A DNA stretch of 64,000 bases from Cryptomeria japonica (Eukaryota > Streptophyta > Pinopsida > Cupressales > Cupressaceae), in the NCBI RefSeq assembly GCF_030272615.1, contig NC_081415.1:376541392-376605391 (forward strand). The letters run 5' to 3'. Shown one piece after another: positions 12,493 to 24,245 of this stretch (positions within the stretch are counted from its first letter, which is position 1; each line of letters begins with the position of its first letter). The notes beneath the pieces are model-generated. The model was not told where the DNA came from. It did not search any database and saw only the letters and a list, made by a program, of their open reading frames with translations. Made by a program: the position numbers and the translations under genes.

Positions 12493-12557
12493 ATATAGAA
12501 CAATTCGTCGATGATTTATACAAAATTCTCAAAATCATTCTACTCTGAACTGTAGAA

Positions 12558-15465
12558 TCAATCAAGTGAGCCTTTAGGATTGGCTCTAACCCGTATTGTG
12601 TCAAGTATTGCCTCATGGTCAAATTCACGAACTTTCCATAAAATCTTGTTATGAGGTCTACCATGATACTTCATCAAATGAATATTTGTTGCAACAACAA
12701 GGTTAGAGAAATGAAGAATATGTCTGTGTGTTTCAAATTCCTTGAACAACCAAACATCAGAATTATTGATAGGGTATCTCCTAAGCCATGTTCCTATCAC
12801 GACAACAGACCCTATTGGGTACTCAATACCCTCTCCGTCAATGATTGTGGTTGTCAATTTTCATTTTGGTTGAACACAACGACACAAATAGTAATATGTT
12901 CCTTCTTCATTGTTCTCTTCTGCAACGACTGCATACACATGACCTGCATTTTATAAAGTGTTAATGAATACCAAAAATAAAGTATGATGTACAACAAAAT
13001 GAACCAAAAAGAATACTTGCAAAAAAATTAACTCAAAAAATCACCTAAATCCACTAGGTCGGATACATGGTCAAAATCCACTGATGTCTCCATCTGGCTC
13101 AATTGTAGTGCTTTGGGAATTTGATATGAATCAATGGGAACCAACAATCTACAAGACCATTTGTCAACCCACTCTTATGACTCAAATTATTCCCACAAAC
13201 AATACATACATGAAGAGAAAAAACATACCATATGTCTCGTATAAATTACCAGTGAACTTGAATTGAACTCATAAATGAGTGCATGTCACTCAATCCTATA
13301 ACTGTACAACAATCTAGAAAACTTTCAATGTTAGATTCAGTGATCAACCAAAAATATCTATGAACCATTGACGTAAATGGATTACCTAGACCCATCATAG
13401 ACTTACACCATCACACAATTGTTTCTGCATCTATCAACTCAACACCACCTTCATACTTCAATTCTTCTCTAGCAAGGGCTCTTTTCACACATGCTCCTAC
13501 ACCATCGTGCTCTCCCTTACCATGTCTAGCCTCAGTGAAATTCCAAAAATGTTGTACACCGCTTGTCATATGCATCCTTGTCAACCAATAAAACATCTTT
13601 GCATTCTTGAATTGTTTGGTGCAATTATCTGACCATATTAAGTGTCAGTTGTATCATATGTTCCTTTCCCTTAAACTATCATAGAAAACTTTAAAGAATC
13701 CATGTACAAACTCTGATGAATGAGTACGCTCATCACTTATGTAGAAGTGATACTCTCTTACAACCTTTCTATTCTCCTTTGTACTACCATCTGCATGCAT
13801 GAAAGCTATGTGTACAAAAATAGAAACTTGTGTAGAGTGATAATACATAGATTGCACTTCATTTTGAGGTTGTAGTGTATAATTTTTAGTGAAATCAATG
13901 ATAGAGACAATGGTGCCAAGAGGAAATGTGTCCTTACATAACTTGAATTGCTCATCTAATCATCGAGCTCTATGTGTATGCATTATGTACTCATAAACTA
14001 GTTTCTCTTGAAACGTTTTCATAAATTCAGCTACACATATATCATTTTTCACTAGCTAACATCTCTTCAAATCTTTTCCATCTTTAACTCCATATGTGAC
14101 TGTCTTGTATTTTCTAAAAGAAACTAGTTTTGTAACAATTTCATGTGTGCTCTCCAAATGTACGAATCTTGGTAAATATTGCAAACCACCACATATAGCA
14201 CTAGAACCTTCCAAACAAGGCATCTTATAATAAATGCAACCATCATGTCTATTACATAGCACACTTGAAATAAATTCTCTTACCGACTTAGGAGGTGCTT
14301 GTATATTGCATTCCTGCAAAACATCATTAGTGTGCAAAGTAGAACAAATATGATGAAAAATATCATAGTGCATGAAAAATTCAATATGCATCCTACAACA
14401 ACACGTGGTGCGTACATGATTAATCTTAATATAAAAAGGTTTTTCCATTTCAAAGAATCTTTGAGAAATTCTTATTTGAGGAAACTTTTGAAGGAATATT
14501 TCATAAAATTTAGTTTGAGTCATATCCAAATAGTGTTTGGCATGTGGATCACGATTTGTAGACCCAATTCACCTTCTAACAACATCTCTTTGGTTGGGCA
14601 AAACTCTTGTGTTGTCATGCCAAAAAAAATTAATTAATGTTCTTAGTGCATCAACAACAACCTTGTCTTTGCATGGTAGTCTACTCAAGAATTCCCAAAG
14701 AGAATTATTGTTAGGTTCCTCTATTTTTTCCCGCCTCTTTAATATTGATCTACTAACGTTTACTGACTTACTTGTTTTGCTTATCAAATGATCTTCTTTT
14801 ATTTTCTTTCTCATTATGGTTGATGTAATGACACATCCAGTAGCATTAGAATCTTTAGTACGTGATTTTGAACCAATAGCTTGATATGCATCAAATAGAT
14901 TTCTCACAATAGTTCTTTCACTGTTACTTTCAAATGATCTTAGGCCTAGAATTTTCATTGTCTCTCTAAAATTCAAATTTTTAATCATTTGAACAATTAA
15001 TTGACATCTTGCGGTTTGATTTAAGTTTTCAAAATAGCTTTTTCATATTCTTTTAACCATTATCCTACAATTTCTTTCATTCATTTTATTGGGCATTGGC
15101 TTCAATATATTCTCATCAATGTCAATTAGATACTTTGGTTTCCTATGAATGATTCTAGGAGGTGTTAACATCAATGCATTATGTACATCAAATTCATCAA
15201 ATAGAGGTGGTGTATGTTCATCATTGAATTGATTAATCAATGCGTTATCTTCTTCAATTGCATTAGGTTCATACGGTAAATCAAATGTCTCATCTTCAAT
15301 TGCATTAGGTGCATTGTGTTCATTTGGCAAATCAAATTGAGATGTTGAGGATGACATACCTTCTTCTCCCATTTTTCTTATGTCACGTAATTTCTTCATA
15401 CATTGCCTTTGTCTTTCCTTTTTAGCCTCTCGTTGTTCCATCGTTCCTTGCTTGTTCTTTCCCAT
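12558..15465 (-). pseudogene. DDE-type transposase of a DNA transposon, superfamily not assigned
   Basis: From ATG 15465 a single frame can be followed for over 2 kb, interrupted only by point stops (near 15043, 14567, 14056, 13966, 13655 and 13646), mostly TGA. It starts with a K/R/E-rich segment, then a region with T-R-V-L-P-N-Q-R-D-V-V-R-R, a Cys-containing segment (T-C-C-C-R-M-H-I-E, later C-N and C-L residues), then three blocks that look like an RNase H-fold catalytic core: S-I-I-D-F-T-K-N-Y with Q-N-E-V-Q-S; W-S-D-N-C-T-K-Q-F-K-N-A-K; and H-F-W-N-F-T-E then H-G-K-G-E-H-D-G-V-G-A-C-V-K-R. Two short introns (about 13149-13249 and 12944-13044, GT..AG on this strand) precede a C-terminal part rich in aromatic residues that ends at 12558. 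A transposase would cut and rejoin DNA at element ends. I know similar unnamed proteins from land plants but cannot name the superfamily. Confidence 0.7.
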
Positions 15466-16013
15466 GGTTGATATCGGTTGTCCTAAATAGAATCATATTA
15501 CATATATATGTAAACAAAAGTTTACAAAAAAGCAAATACCCATAAATATGCATCTTATCACTATTTTTTGGAATCAAACTATTAAACAATCACAATATTA
15601 TTGACAAAACTAATAAGAACAACAATTCAATCATTTGAAATCATGCAAAAACAAAAAATTCACTTACTTCTATGTATAAAACAATGATAGAAGTGCAGAC
15701 ACAGTTCCAGTGGGGCCTTTAATGACCTCAAAAACTTCTTTTGAGGTTGTTGAGGCTCTTAGGAAAATAAGACTATGTCTACATACCGCGTACACGCTAC
15801 ATTAATAATCGCGTGCACATTGTTAGTCCATATAATATTGGCAAGCCCAATGGTATTTTTTTCCCCATTATGTATTAATAAGTAGCACGTATGCACTCCT
15901 AAGCCTAAAAAATGTTATGGCAGGGTAGTGAATAATAGGCTCATTACCCCCTACGTGCTTACAAGGTAGCGCGTATGCGCTATTTGTAGTAGAAAAAATG
16001 TGAATGAAAATGG
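15466..16013 (-). promoter_or_regulatory. Upstream region of the transposase with CGTACG-like palindromes
   Basis: There is no coding frame. Between 15775 and 15990 copies of a palindromic motif close to AGCGCGTACGCGCT recur: CCGCGTACACGCT, TCGCGTGCACATT, AGCACGTATGCACT and AGCGCGTATGCGCT. The same motif forms a tandem array at 17561-17740. The position upstream of the transposase start suggests a promoter or a transposase-binding region; this is inference. Confidence 0.45.
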
Positions 16014-16014
16014 A

Positions 16015-16016
16015 TG

Positions 16017-16058
<42 letters not shown>

Positions 16059-16214
16059 GGGAAAGGGGGGAGGGAGAGAGGAGAGAGAGGGGGGAGGGAG
16101 GAAGGGAGGGAAGGTAGAGAGAGGGAGAGAGGTAGATGGAGGGAGAGAGAGAGGGAGATAGGGAAGGAGGGAGAGGGAGAGAGAGGGAGAGAAAGAGAGG
16201 GGGAGGGAGGGAAG

Positions 16215-16283
<69 letters not shown>

Positions 16284-16376
16284 AGAGAGAGGGAAAGAGG
16301 TAGAGGGAGAAGAAGAGAGAGAGGAAAGGAGGGAGAGAGTGAGAGAAGGAGAGGTGGAGGGAGAGGCAGGGAGAGG

Positions 16377-16444
<68 letters not shown>

Positions 16445-16670
16445 AGAGAGGGAGAGAGGAAGAGAGAGAGAGAGAGAGGGAAGGAGGGAGAGGGAGAGAG
16501 GGAGAGAAAGAGAGGGGGAGGGAGGGAAGGTAGAGAGGGAGAGTGGTAGAGGGAGGGAGAGAGAGGGAGAGAGGGAGAGGGAGAGGAAGAGAGAAAGACA
16601 GAGGGAAGGAGGGAGAGAGGGAGAGAGAGGGAGAGAGGGAGAGGGAGAGGAAGAGAGAAAGACAGAGGGA

Positions 16671-16741
<71 letters not shown>

Positions 16742-16820
16742 AGGGGTATGGAGGAAGGGAGAGGGAGAGAGAGAGGGGGGAGAGTAGGGGGAGGGAGAGA
16801 GAAGGAGGGAGGAGGGGTCA
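16015..16820. repeat. GA-rich simple repeat
   Basis: About 0.8 kb is composed almost wholly of (GA)n, interspersed with GGGAGA, GGAAGG and GGTAGA units. Pure (GA)n runs lie near 16217-16279, 16383-16437 and 16676-16738. GGTAGAGAGAGGGA-type units recur at about 100-bp spacing, so it is a higher-order array and not a single dinucleotide run. Long frames on both strands here are artefacts of low complexity. Confidence 0.98.
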
Positions 16821-17033
16821 TATGGTGGGCTAATAAAATGATATATTATTTAAAGTTATGAATTAAACATCATACAATAGAACATTAGTAGTTTAGTTTT
16901 GATATAGCTAAGTTAGACCATTGTCAACATAAGAGAGACTCCAAGAGAACAAACAACGAGGCTTCACTAAAAAGCAAGTGTAAGAGATTCACCTAACCAT
17001 AAGAGTACTGCCTTTCTAAAACATATGATTCTA

Positions 17034-17363
17034 TTAAATTTTCAAGGTTATAGGATTGATCTCGATTGTGACTATAGGAATTACACACTTGATTTCTTTC
17101 ATGGGTATGTACCCTTCCAAGCCTTTTGACAAGTGATGATCATCATATACTACCACTTCCATGCTTACAACAAACTTTAATTTCTTTAGGTGATAGGCGT
17201 TGTGTAACAACATGGGAACTCTCGTATACCCACCACTATCATTCTCCAGGACATCATCTGTGTTACTCTCCCTCTTTCTCTTCCTACTGGTTGTTTCCTT
17301 CTCAAAAACATATTGTAGGTACTCTGACTCACCATTTTTCTTTGTTGACACTATTTTCCACAT
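17034..17363 (-). CDS. Small basic ORF of unknown function
   Basis: A 109-codon frame has a central basic stretch (S-R-K-R-K-R-E-S) and a C-terminal part rich in V and I. I recognise no family. It lies between the GA tract and the 29-bp array, upstream of the transposase on the same strand, so it could be an exon of another transposon gene. The surrounding frame (17364-17540) has stops. It may also be chance. Confidence 0.25.
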   Translation of the reverse strand: MWKIVSTKKNGESEYLQYVFEKETTSRKRKRESNTDDVLENDSGGYTRVPMLLHNAYHLKKLKFVVSMEVVVYDDHHLSKGLEGYIPMKEIKCVIPIVTIEINPITLKI

Positions 17364-17560
17364 TTGCTTTGCTCATTAAAAACACATTCGAGAAGAATAT
17401 TGTTGTAGGTTTCCTTGTTTGTCAGGGTAATGCACTCATGGTTCAATTTCAGACCCTTCTTCTTCCTATTCAATACACACACACAAATCCATCAGTCAAT
17501 TTTCTTAGGATAGCATACATGATAAACATAATTTAAACAGACTTAAACAAACTTATAGTA

Positions 17561-17740
17561 AACATAGCTCGTACGTGCTGTTTATAGTAAAACATAGCGT
17601 GTACATGTTGTTTATAGTAAACATAACACGTACACATTGTTTATAGTAAACATAGCGTGTACATGTTGTTTATAATAAACATAGCACGTACGCGCTACTT
17701 ACAACATAAGTACCATGTACGCGCTTTTGGTTGCTTAGGC
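17561..17740. repeat. 29-bp tandem array with palindromic CGTACG core
   Basis: Five units start at 17561, 17591, 17620, 17649 and 17678 (spacing 30, 29, 29, 29). Each reads AACATAGCGTGTACATGTTG followed by TTTATAGTA, or a close variant. The centre is a decayed palindrome, best preserved as AGCACGTACGCGCT at about 17682. A further CATGTACGCGCT lies at 17713. Regular spacing and a palindromic core suggest a protein-binding array, for example for the transposase. Confidence 0.85.
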
Positions 17741-18519
17741 TTGGAAATAGGCCTGGATGACTTTGTCATCATCAGGTTTACACTTCATCAAGTGGGTATT
17801 TCTAAAATTGCCACCATATTTTCACCCATCTTCTGAGATTTCTAACCATATAAGTTTTTCAAAATTTAAACAACAATAACATATTATTATTGAATTTCTT
17901 TTACTAGTGTCTCCATAGTTATCACAAACATAGGTGCACCATGTTTTTAATAACTTTTGATATACTTATCCAAATTTAAAAAAAAATTTATATTATTGTA
18001 GTGCACTTGATTATTTACAATTTAAAAGAAAAAAAATTGTAGTTTCGATTTGTTTAGTGCAACTTATGCTTCGTGCACGAACAGGTACCTAATTTGTAGG
18101 ATGTGCTCGATTGGAAAAATCATAAAAAAAAACAATACTCAACAAAAAATTACAAAACAATACACATCTTCTAGTGCTCACTCTTAACTATCTTTCTATC
18201 AAAGGATTTGTCAAAATACTAAATCTAACTATGACTTTTTTGATGTGCACGTCAGACACTATGCTATGTTTTTCAGAAAAAATCAGGGTCTATTTTTTGT
18301 GTGTGAAGGATTTGGCTGCCTTAATCTTGTCCAATTTTGAAAAAGTTTAGTAGTTTGGAAACTAGATTCAGAGTACTACAATATTTGTTCTTTGATTATA
18401 TTCATATCTTGAGTGGATGACTTTCAAATTTTTCCTTCAAGTTCAGGTTCACTTGATTTCAGAAAAAAAGTGTGCACTTATACCCCCCTTTTTGACTACC
18501 ATCTTTGTGCACTTACCCT
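17741..18519. other. Non-coding A+T-rich stretch, probable transposon flank
   Basis: I see no gene. Near the right end TGTGCACTTATACCCCCC (18473-18490) and TGTGCACTTACCC (18507-18519) form a short direct repeat just before recognisable chromovirus protein. This may be the edge of the DNA-transposon block, but I found no matching inverted copy near 7957-8100. Confidence 0.4.
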
Positions 18520-19048
18520 ATTGTGGCCAATGGGATGAAGAAAAACCTTGTTTCCCTTGGAGGAACCTTTGAAGAATGAAGTCTGTATGAATGCTAGAAT
18601 CTGTTTGGTAGATGGAAGAAAATTCTTGGATGGATTGACACATGAGAATGTGTTTTTTGCCTTAATTCCTAAGAAGACTGAGAATCCAGAGCATGAGGAG
18701 GAACAACCGGAAGAGATAAAATATTTTCTGACAAAATATGAAGACATCATTTCAGATAATGTGCCTAATGGATTTCCACCTGTGAGAAGAATTAGTCATT
18801 GCATGGACCTAGTTCTTGGAGCTAGTTTTCCTAGCAAAGCTGCACACTGGATGACATCGATAGAGAATGAGGAACTGAATAGACAAGTGTAGTAGTTGTT
18901 CAAGAAAGGTTTGATCAGGGGGAGTCTAATCCCTTGTGTAGTACCAACAGTATTAGCACCTAAGAAGAATGGAGAGTGGAAAATGTGTACTCGTTCCAGA
19001 GCAATAAACAAGATCATAGTGAAATACTAGTTTACTTTGCCTAGGATG
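18520..19048 (+). pseudogene. pol: Chromovirus pol: protease-RT linker and start of RT
   Basis: The frame 18548-18892 contains F-L-T-K-Y-E-D-I-I-S-D-N-V-P-N-G and R-R-I-S-H-C-M-D-L-V, the conserved stretch just before Ty3 RT. After a TAG pair at 18890-18895 the RT N-terminus continues with L-I-R-G-S then A-P-K-K-N-G-E-W-K-M-C-T and R-A-I-N-K-I. It stops at the insertion point, 19048. The remainder of RT resumes at 39356. Confidence 0.9.
19044..19048. other. Target-site duplication GGATG (left)
   Basis: GGATG precedes the TGTTGG end of the inserted element here and recurs at 39351-39355 after its other end. A 5-bp duplication is the expected size for Ty3/gypsy integrase. Confidence 0.95.
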
Positions 19049-20169
19049 TGTTGGATCTCAAATCAACTGATTGGATAGGTTCTAAGGAAATTCCAACTCC
19101 TATGATCAAACCCTCCAATTTGACTTGGCCAACTTATAAAGTGAACCTATTTGGTTACTAACTCCCTCACTTTAGGCTCTGCAAGACCTAGGCGGGTATA
19201 CATATTCACTAGTGGCTTTCGATGACTAATACTTTTTATAGAAGATTGAGTATCTTGATCTAAATTTTTCCCTATCTCAAAATGGCATATGTTCCTAGGA
19301 TAGGTGGCTTTTAGATGAGTTCAAGATTGTTGTTGTGAAAGCTATTCAATCTTTGTACTTGAAATTTATGTGTATGTATACTATTGCTAACTGGTTTTAT
19401 GTGTCCTACTCAACTAGTCTTATTGGTTTGATGTCAAGGTAATTAATATAGTAAAGATTGTGATTTGTAAATGACTAGTGTCTTCACTATTATTTGGGCT
19501 ACAGAGTCTTATATTCTTCTAGGACTTAATGTATGATTTATGAGACAATTCTCAAACTTACCCCTTTGGTAAATTTGTCAATTACTATTTATTAAAAGAG
19601 ATCTATCAAATGTTTATGTTATAGACAACCTGCATGAATTTAACCCTAACCTTAAGGGACCATTCAAGAAAGAGCTACAAGGAACAATGACAATTCACTA
19701 GTAGATCTTTTGATTCAGATTTATAGCATAAGAACATAAACTTCACTGCAAGAATACAAGTAACCTTATCTTCTTAGAGATAATATCACAAACAACTTCC
19801 TATAGAAAATGAAATAACTCACAGCACATATGCGAAGGAAAACAAATGATTGTATTAAAGGTCCAAAATAGTATAGTATTATGCCAGAGTCTATATTATA
19901 TTTCTTGATCCCCAATTCTTACAAAAATTGCTCATATATATATGAGAGCAAAATCTATACTACAAAGAGTCATGTCTCTTCCACACTAATACTAGATTGT
20001 ATTTGTTTAACAAAGTGAAAGATAAACAAATTAAGCATTCCAAGGTGATCTATGTAATTATCACTCATGTAACATCTGGTGGCAATGCTCTGTGTCTTCA
20101 ACTTTGTTTCTAGTGAAAAGAAATCGAACACTGCCCAATTTATGCATGGCGCCATGTCTTCATCTCGGT

Positions 20170-23154
20170 TTATTTCAGCAATAACTTTCCCATAACATAG
20201 GGAAACTCATTTTTCCATTGTTCTAATGATATCATCTCTCCTTCCATGCAAATTGTTGGTACTTTTGCAATGCCATCTTCATCCAATGCTCGGAGATCTT
20301 TATTAAGTGTATATGTATATCTGTCATGCTCTTTCTAATATAGATCTCCTTTATCTTTCTCTTTTGGTGACATGGCCTCATGATTGTTCATTACATCCTG
20401 CAACCTTTTCTTCAACCTTTCATGCTTCTCCAAGGCTTTTATAGTCCCTGTATAGGCCTTCCAATTCTGGTTTGTGTATACCATCATAGCTTTAAACCTA
20501 TGTTCAACAATCTCATTAGCAAGTTTTATAATTCTCACATTAGCATTATCTACTTGTTTAGCAAGCTTTCCACTTTTTGTTCTCCAATAAATGGCATCTG
20601 TTAAAGTGTCTATAACCTTTTAGTCATTCTGGAGCATCGTATCCAATTCATCATTCTCAATAATAGGAGCGTGTTGTAGCAATTGTTCTTGTAACTTCTA
20701 GATTTCTTCAGTGGCCTTCTCTTACAAACCCTTGTAAGTGTTATTTTCTCTGACCAAGAACTCTGTTTGATCTTGGTTCATCTTTGCTACATCCAAGTTC
20801 AATCTAGTTGTGATCTTAGGACCAGTCTTTCCAGTTTGCTAGATCATCAAATGGCCAAAATATTGATCTGCGTCAACAAGTATAGGTCTCTTTTCCTTTA
20901 GATACAAGGCCCACAACATGAGAGCTTTTTTATCTGGGTCATACCCCGAACCCATAAAGATTTTGTCAACTTCATCAGGCATGATTTTCCTAGTTGGATC
21001 TTGTTTTCTAAGAAACCTATCAAATAATAATGCGGATCTCATGTCCCATCCAGAATAAATCAACACATCGACATCCTTGAGGAATTGTCTCCCCTTTTCA
21101 GGTGTCATCTCCCTCATGGCCAGATCTACCTCTTCTTGCAATTTATGTATCTTTTCTTCTTTTGTTTATCCCTTCATAACATCCTTGATTTGCATTCCTT
21201 TATGTTGGAACAAAGATTTATTGAATTCCTTAGAAGAAATAAAATCATTATCAACAATAAAATCCTTATATTCTAATAGTCTTATATCTCCAATCTCATG
21301 GACATTGTATTGTCCTATTATCGAATTCAATTGCACATCACTTTCAAAAACATGAAGGTAATCTTCCCTGGGTGAATCAATTGGAATAAAATCAAAGGTG
21401 GATTGGGGAGCCATTTGAATCAAGGGCTCTGTATCCCTAATGTATTGTGTTCTGTCTTTGAAAACATATGCAGGGACACCTTCTAAAATTTCAAGTTCAT
21501 GCTCCATGAGGTTGTTTTCTTTAGCCAAGGGGTCATCTATCATCTGTAGGACATCATCATTAATTTTTCCTCTGTTTAGTTTCCATGCATAGGCCTTTGA
21601 GACCTTATCATGCTATGTCATCTTAGCAATGGTTGTCTCTCTATCCAAATTTCTTATAAAGTCATCTGGCATGAATGGCTCATGATCACCTGCTCTCAAC
21701 TTCTATGATGCCTTTGCTTCTCTTTGTTAACCCGCAGGGTCAAAGTTTGGTCTAGGGTCACCTTCCACCATTTTATAATAGTTTAATTTGTTCTACAACA
21801 ATCCATAACTCTTAGAGCTCTTAACAATAAAATCTTAGAACACCAGCAATCCAGGCACAATAGACTATTTTCCATGATCTGTTAAGTGTTGGGAACTTGT
21901 TGTTGACGATTGTCTGACAATCTCGAGGCATGCTACTCTATTAGGCACTATGATAGGTAATAGATAGGGTTTTCCTTCAAACCCATATAATCTTATTTGA
22001 GTGTAATATAGAAAGCAATACCAATCTCCCCAATTGTTCTCAACTGAGGTGTCTTCACCATACTCCTTTGGTCTCAAAAATATTTGACTTTCAGAAGACA
22101 AGGCATGGTCGCATGGATATCCCAACAATCTGTACAATGTCTTAACAAAAAACTCCTCAAAATTCTAGTACTGGTTATTACTTTATCTCTGGTCCCATGA
22201 AGATATCCACAGTTGCACAGGTTTTCTCATCCCAGCCTTATCATATTACCTGATGCATAACTCATCTGGCCACAACCCTTTGTCTTGTCCAACATACAAC
22301 AACATATACATTAGAATAGAATAATACTTGAAATGTACATTAATCACATCTTCTTTCAGTTTCTCTAAACCGTGATTAATGACTTCAACAAGAAAAGAAG
22401 CAAAATCAAATGACCTGGGATCCTTAGACTGCAAGCCTACACAAATAACCATGGGCGCTATATCAATCAAAGGATGAGCCTCTATTCTCAGAACTTGAGA
22501 AACACAATAGTATGTATATCTGAAGTAAGGATGGAAAGAATTAACATCATAAGGAACTTTGTCTTCTTTTCCCAATGGCACTATCAACCCTACAACTTTA
22601 GGTTTATGGATGGGAAGTCTCCATCTCTTATAGATGTCTTCTATGTTGAAATATTATTGTGCCAACTTCTTGGTATCAATCCGTTCCTCGAATCCCCAAT
22701 CCAAATCAAACACAGTGTCGATAATTGCTTTAGTAATTGATAATATTGGTTTCCCCACATAATCATATATGGTCCTGGTTTTGGGATCATAATTATTGGC
22801 TAGGGATTTCATGAGTTCAACATTCACAAAGACATTAGCCACTTCCAGTTTCCCCAAATTTAATCTCCACAAATTATTCACAGGCTCAGGTGCATTCCTT
22901 CATATATATCCAAAAATAAATAGTTCATAACCTCTTATTTTTGTCCATATATCTCCTAGGTCCTCAAACCTATTCTCTGAACCTTCCACATCTATTTTAA
23001 TTTTCTTAGACCTAATGCTTGGCAAAGAACATTGGTCAATTAGGTCTTGGGCCAGTGAGTGCCCCTCCTTTTTCTGCCTCTTACGTTTATCCTCCACGGG
23101 CTAGGTCTCTTTAGCTTTCCTAACCCTACTCTTTTTAGAAGATGATGCCTCCAT
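20170..23154 (-). pseudogene. Accessory gene inside the LTR (PMD/Transposase_32-like?), broken
   Basis: From ATG 23154 (M-E-A-S-S-S-K-K) one frame can be read with only scattered stops for about 990 codons to a TAA at 20170. It begins with a basic segment (R-K-R-Q-K-K). A block near 22830-22700 has Y-D-P-K-T-R-T-I, then L-S-I-T-K-A-I-I-D-T-V-F-D-L, resembling the core of plant mobile-domain and 'putative plant transposon protein' families. Helical segments follow (Y-Y-S-I-L-M-Y-M-L-L-Y-V-G), then a W/Y-rich part (W-G-D-W-Y-C-F), an acidic part, and a K/E-rich coiled-coil-like C-terminus. It is neither gag nor pol. It lies in sense orientation within U3, so both LTRs carry it. Stops are mostly TAG, TAA or TGA point changes. 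Family assignment is by eye only. Confidence 0.6.
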
Positions 23155-23449
23155 TATCACTACAGAGCTTTGAGTATGAGAAACTTACTTGAATTCTAGG
23201 TAGACCTCCTTTGAATTTGATTTTGAATCATCTGGCTTTCTGAGGCTCACTGTGAATTCTTCAAGCGTTGCCCAAAAGTGTTTCCTTTCTTGTCAATTTA
23301 TCGAGCATTCATGGTGATCTTATCAGTTAACATTATTGGTTGCACAATGGTCACAGAGGCATTCATTTGAATTTATGATGAGGTGACTTCATTAAGATTT
23401 GTATTGATCTTTGCGGCAGAAATTAATCATTATCTAGCAGTGCTTCATA

Positions 23450-24245
23450 TTTTCTATCGATGCTCATTAATTTTATAGTTGCACTGTTGTTTCGATGGAA
23501 TCATACACTTCGGTGGCATCACTTTATCTTCCTTTGAAATTTCATGTTTCATTGATGTTACCTTTGTTTTGATGAAACCATCATTATCGTTAATGAGCCT
23601 TGTGGTTTCATCGATCTCCTCATTTTCATCGAAAGCTTTACCTTACATGTTTGTGTCGATGTAATCCTCCATCGGTTCATTGGAACCCTGTTTTTGATAG
23701 GAATCCTTTTGTCGCTGTGTTTCACAACCATCTTATCAATCTTTAAGTTTATCGATAATGGTTCCTTAGTAACCACCTTTTGCATTGGCATCGATGAAAT
23801 TCCTTATGTCGGTGAAAGAATAATATCTTCCTTTGACCTTTTGTTTTTACCGATGGCCTCTTATCGATGAAAACCTCTTATGTTTTATCGACCTTTTGTC
23901 TATCGATGAAACTGTCACTGTCGGCCAATAACTTTAGTATCTCCTCGACACCCTTCTTTCTTGAAAAGTCCTATCAATGAAACCTTCCCCAGTTTCTTCG
24001 ATCTCATCATTTCGGTAGAACTATATTCTTCGATGAATTCTTTACATGTCCTACCGATACCATAGTTTCTTTGGTAGCCTTGCTTCATCAACGGAACCTC
24101 CTTTGGTTTCTTTGATATACCTTTTATCGATAAAAAATAATGCTTTCGATAAGTCCCTTTTGAAGTTCATCAAGGCCCAAGTCTATTTGATAAATCATCT
24201 TATCGATGAAACATCGAGAGGTTTCTTCGATACAACAGGTGTACT
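23450..24245. promoter_or_regulatory. Array of ATCGATGAAAC-type motifs in U3
   Basis: TATCGATGAAAC, TTCGATGAA, TTTCATCGAT and TACCGATA variants recur roughly every 30-60 bases through about 800 bp. The motif includes the palindrome ATCGAT. It lies upstream of the accessory gene on the minus strand. The matching part of the other LTR is largely deleted. A promoter or enhancer role is inferred from position only. Confidence 0.55.

Noticed and set aside
15868..16833. Long open frames on both strands (up to 317 codons) of Ser/Leu/Pro or Arg/Glu/Gly repeats
   Set aside because: They are translations of the GA-rich simple repeat, which contains no stops by composition.
7957..18519. A complete DNA transposon with matching terminal inverted repeats
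   Set aside because: I could not find an inverted match between the two ends, and the left edge is cut by an LTR element; borders stay open.
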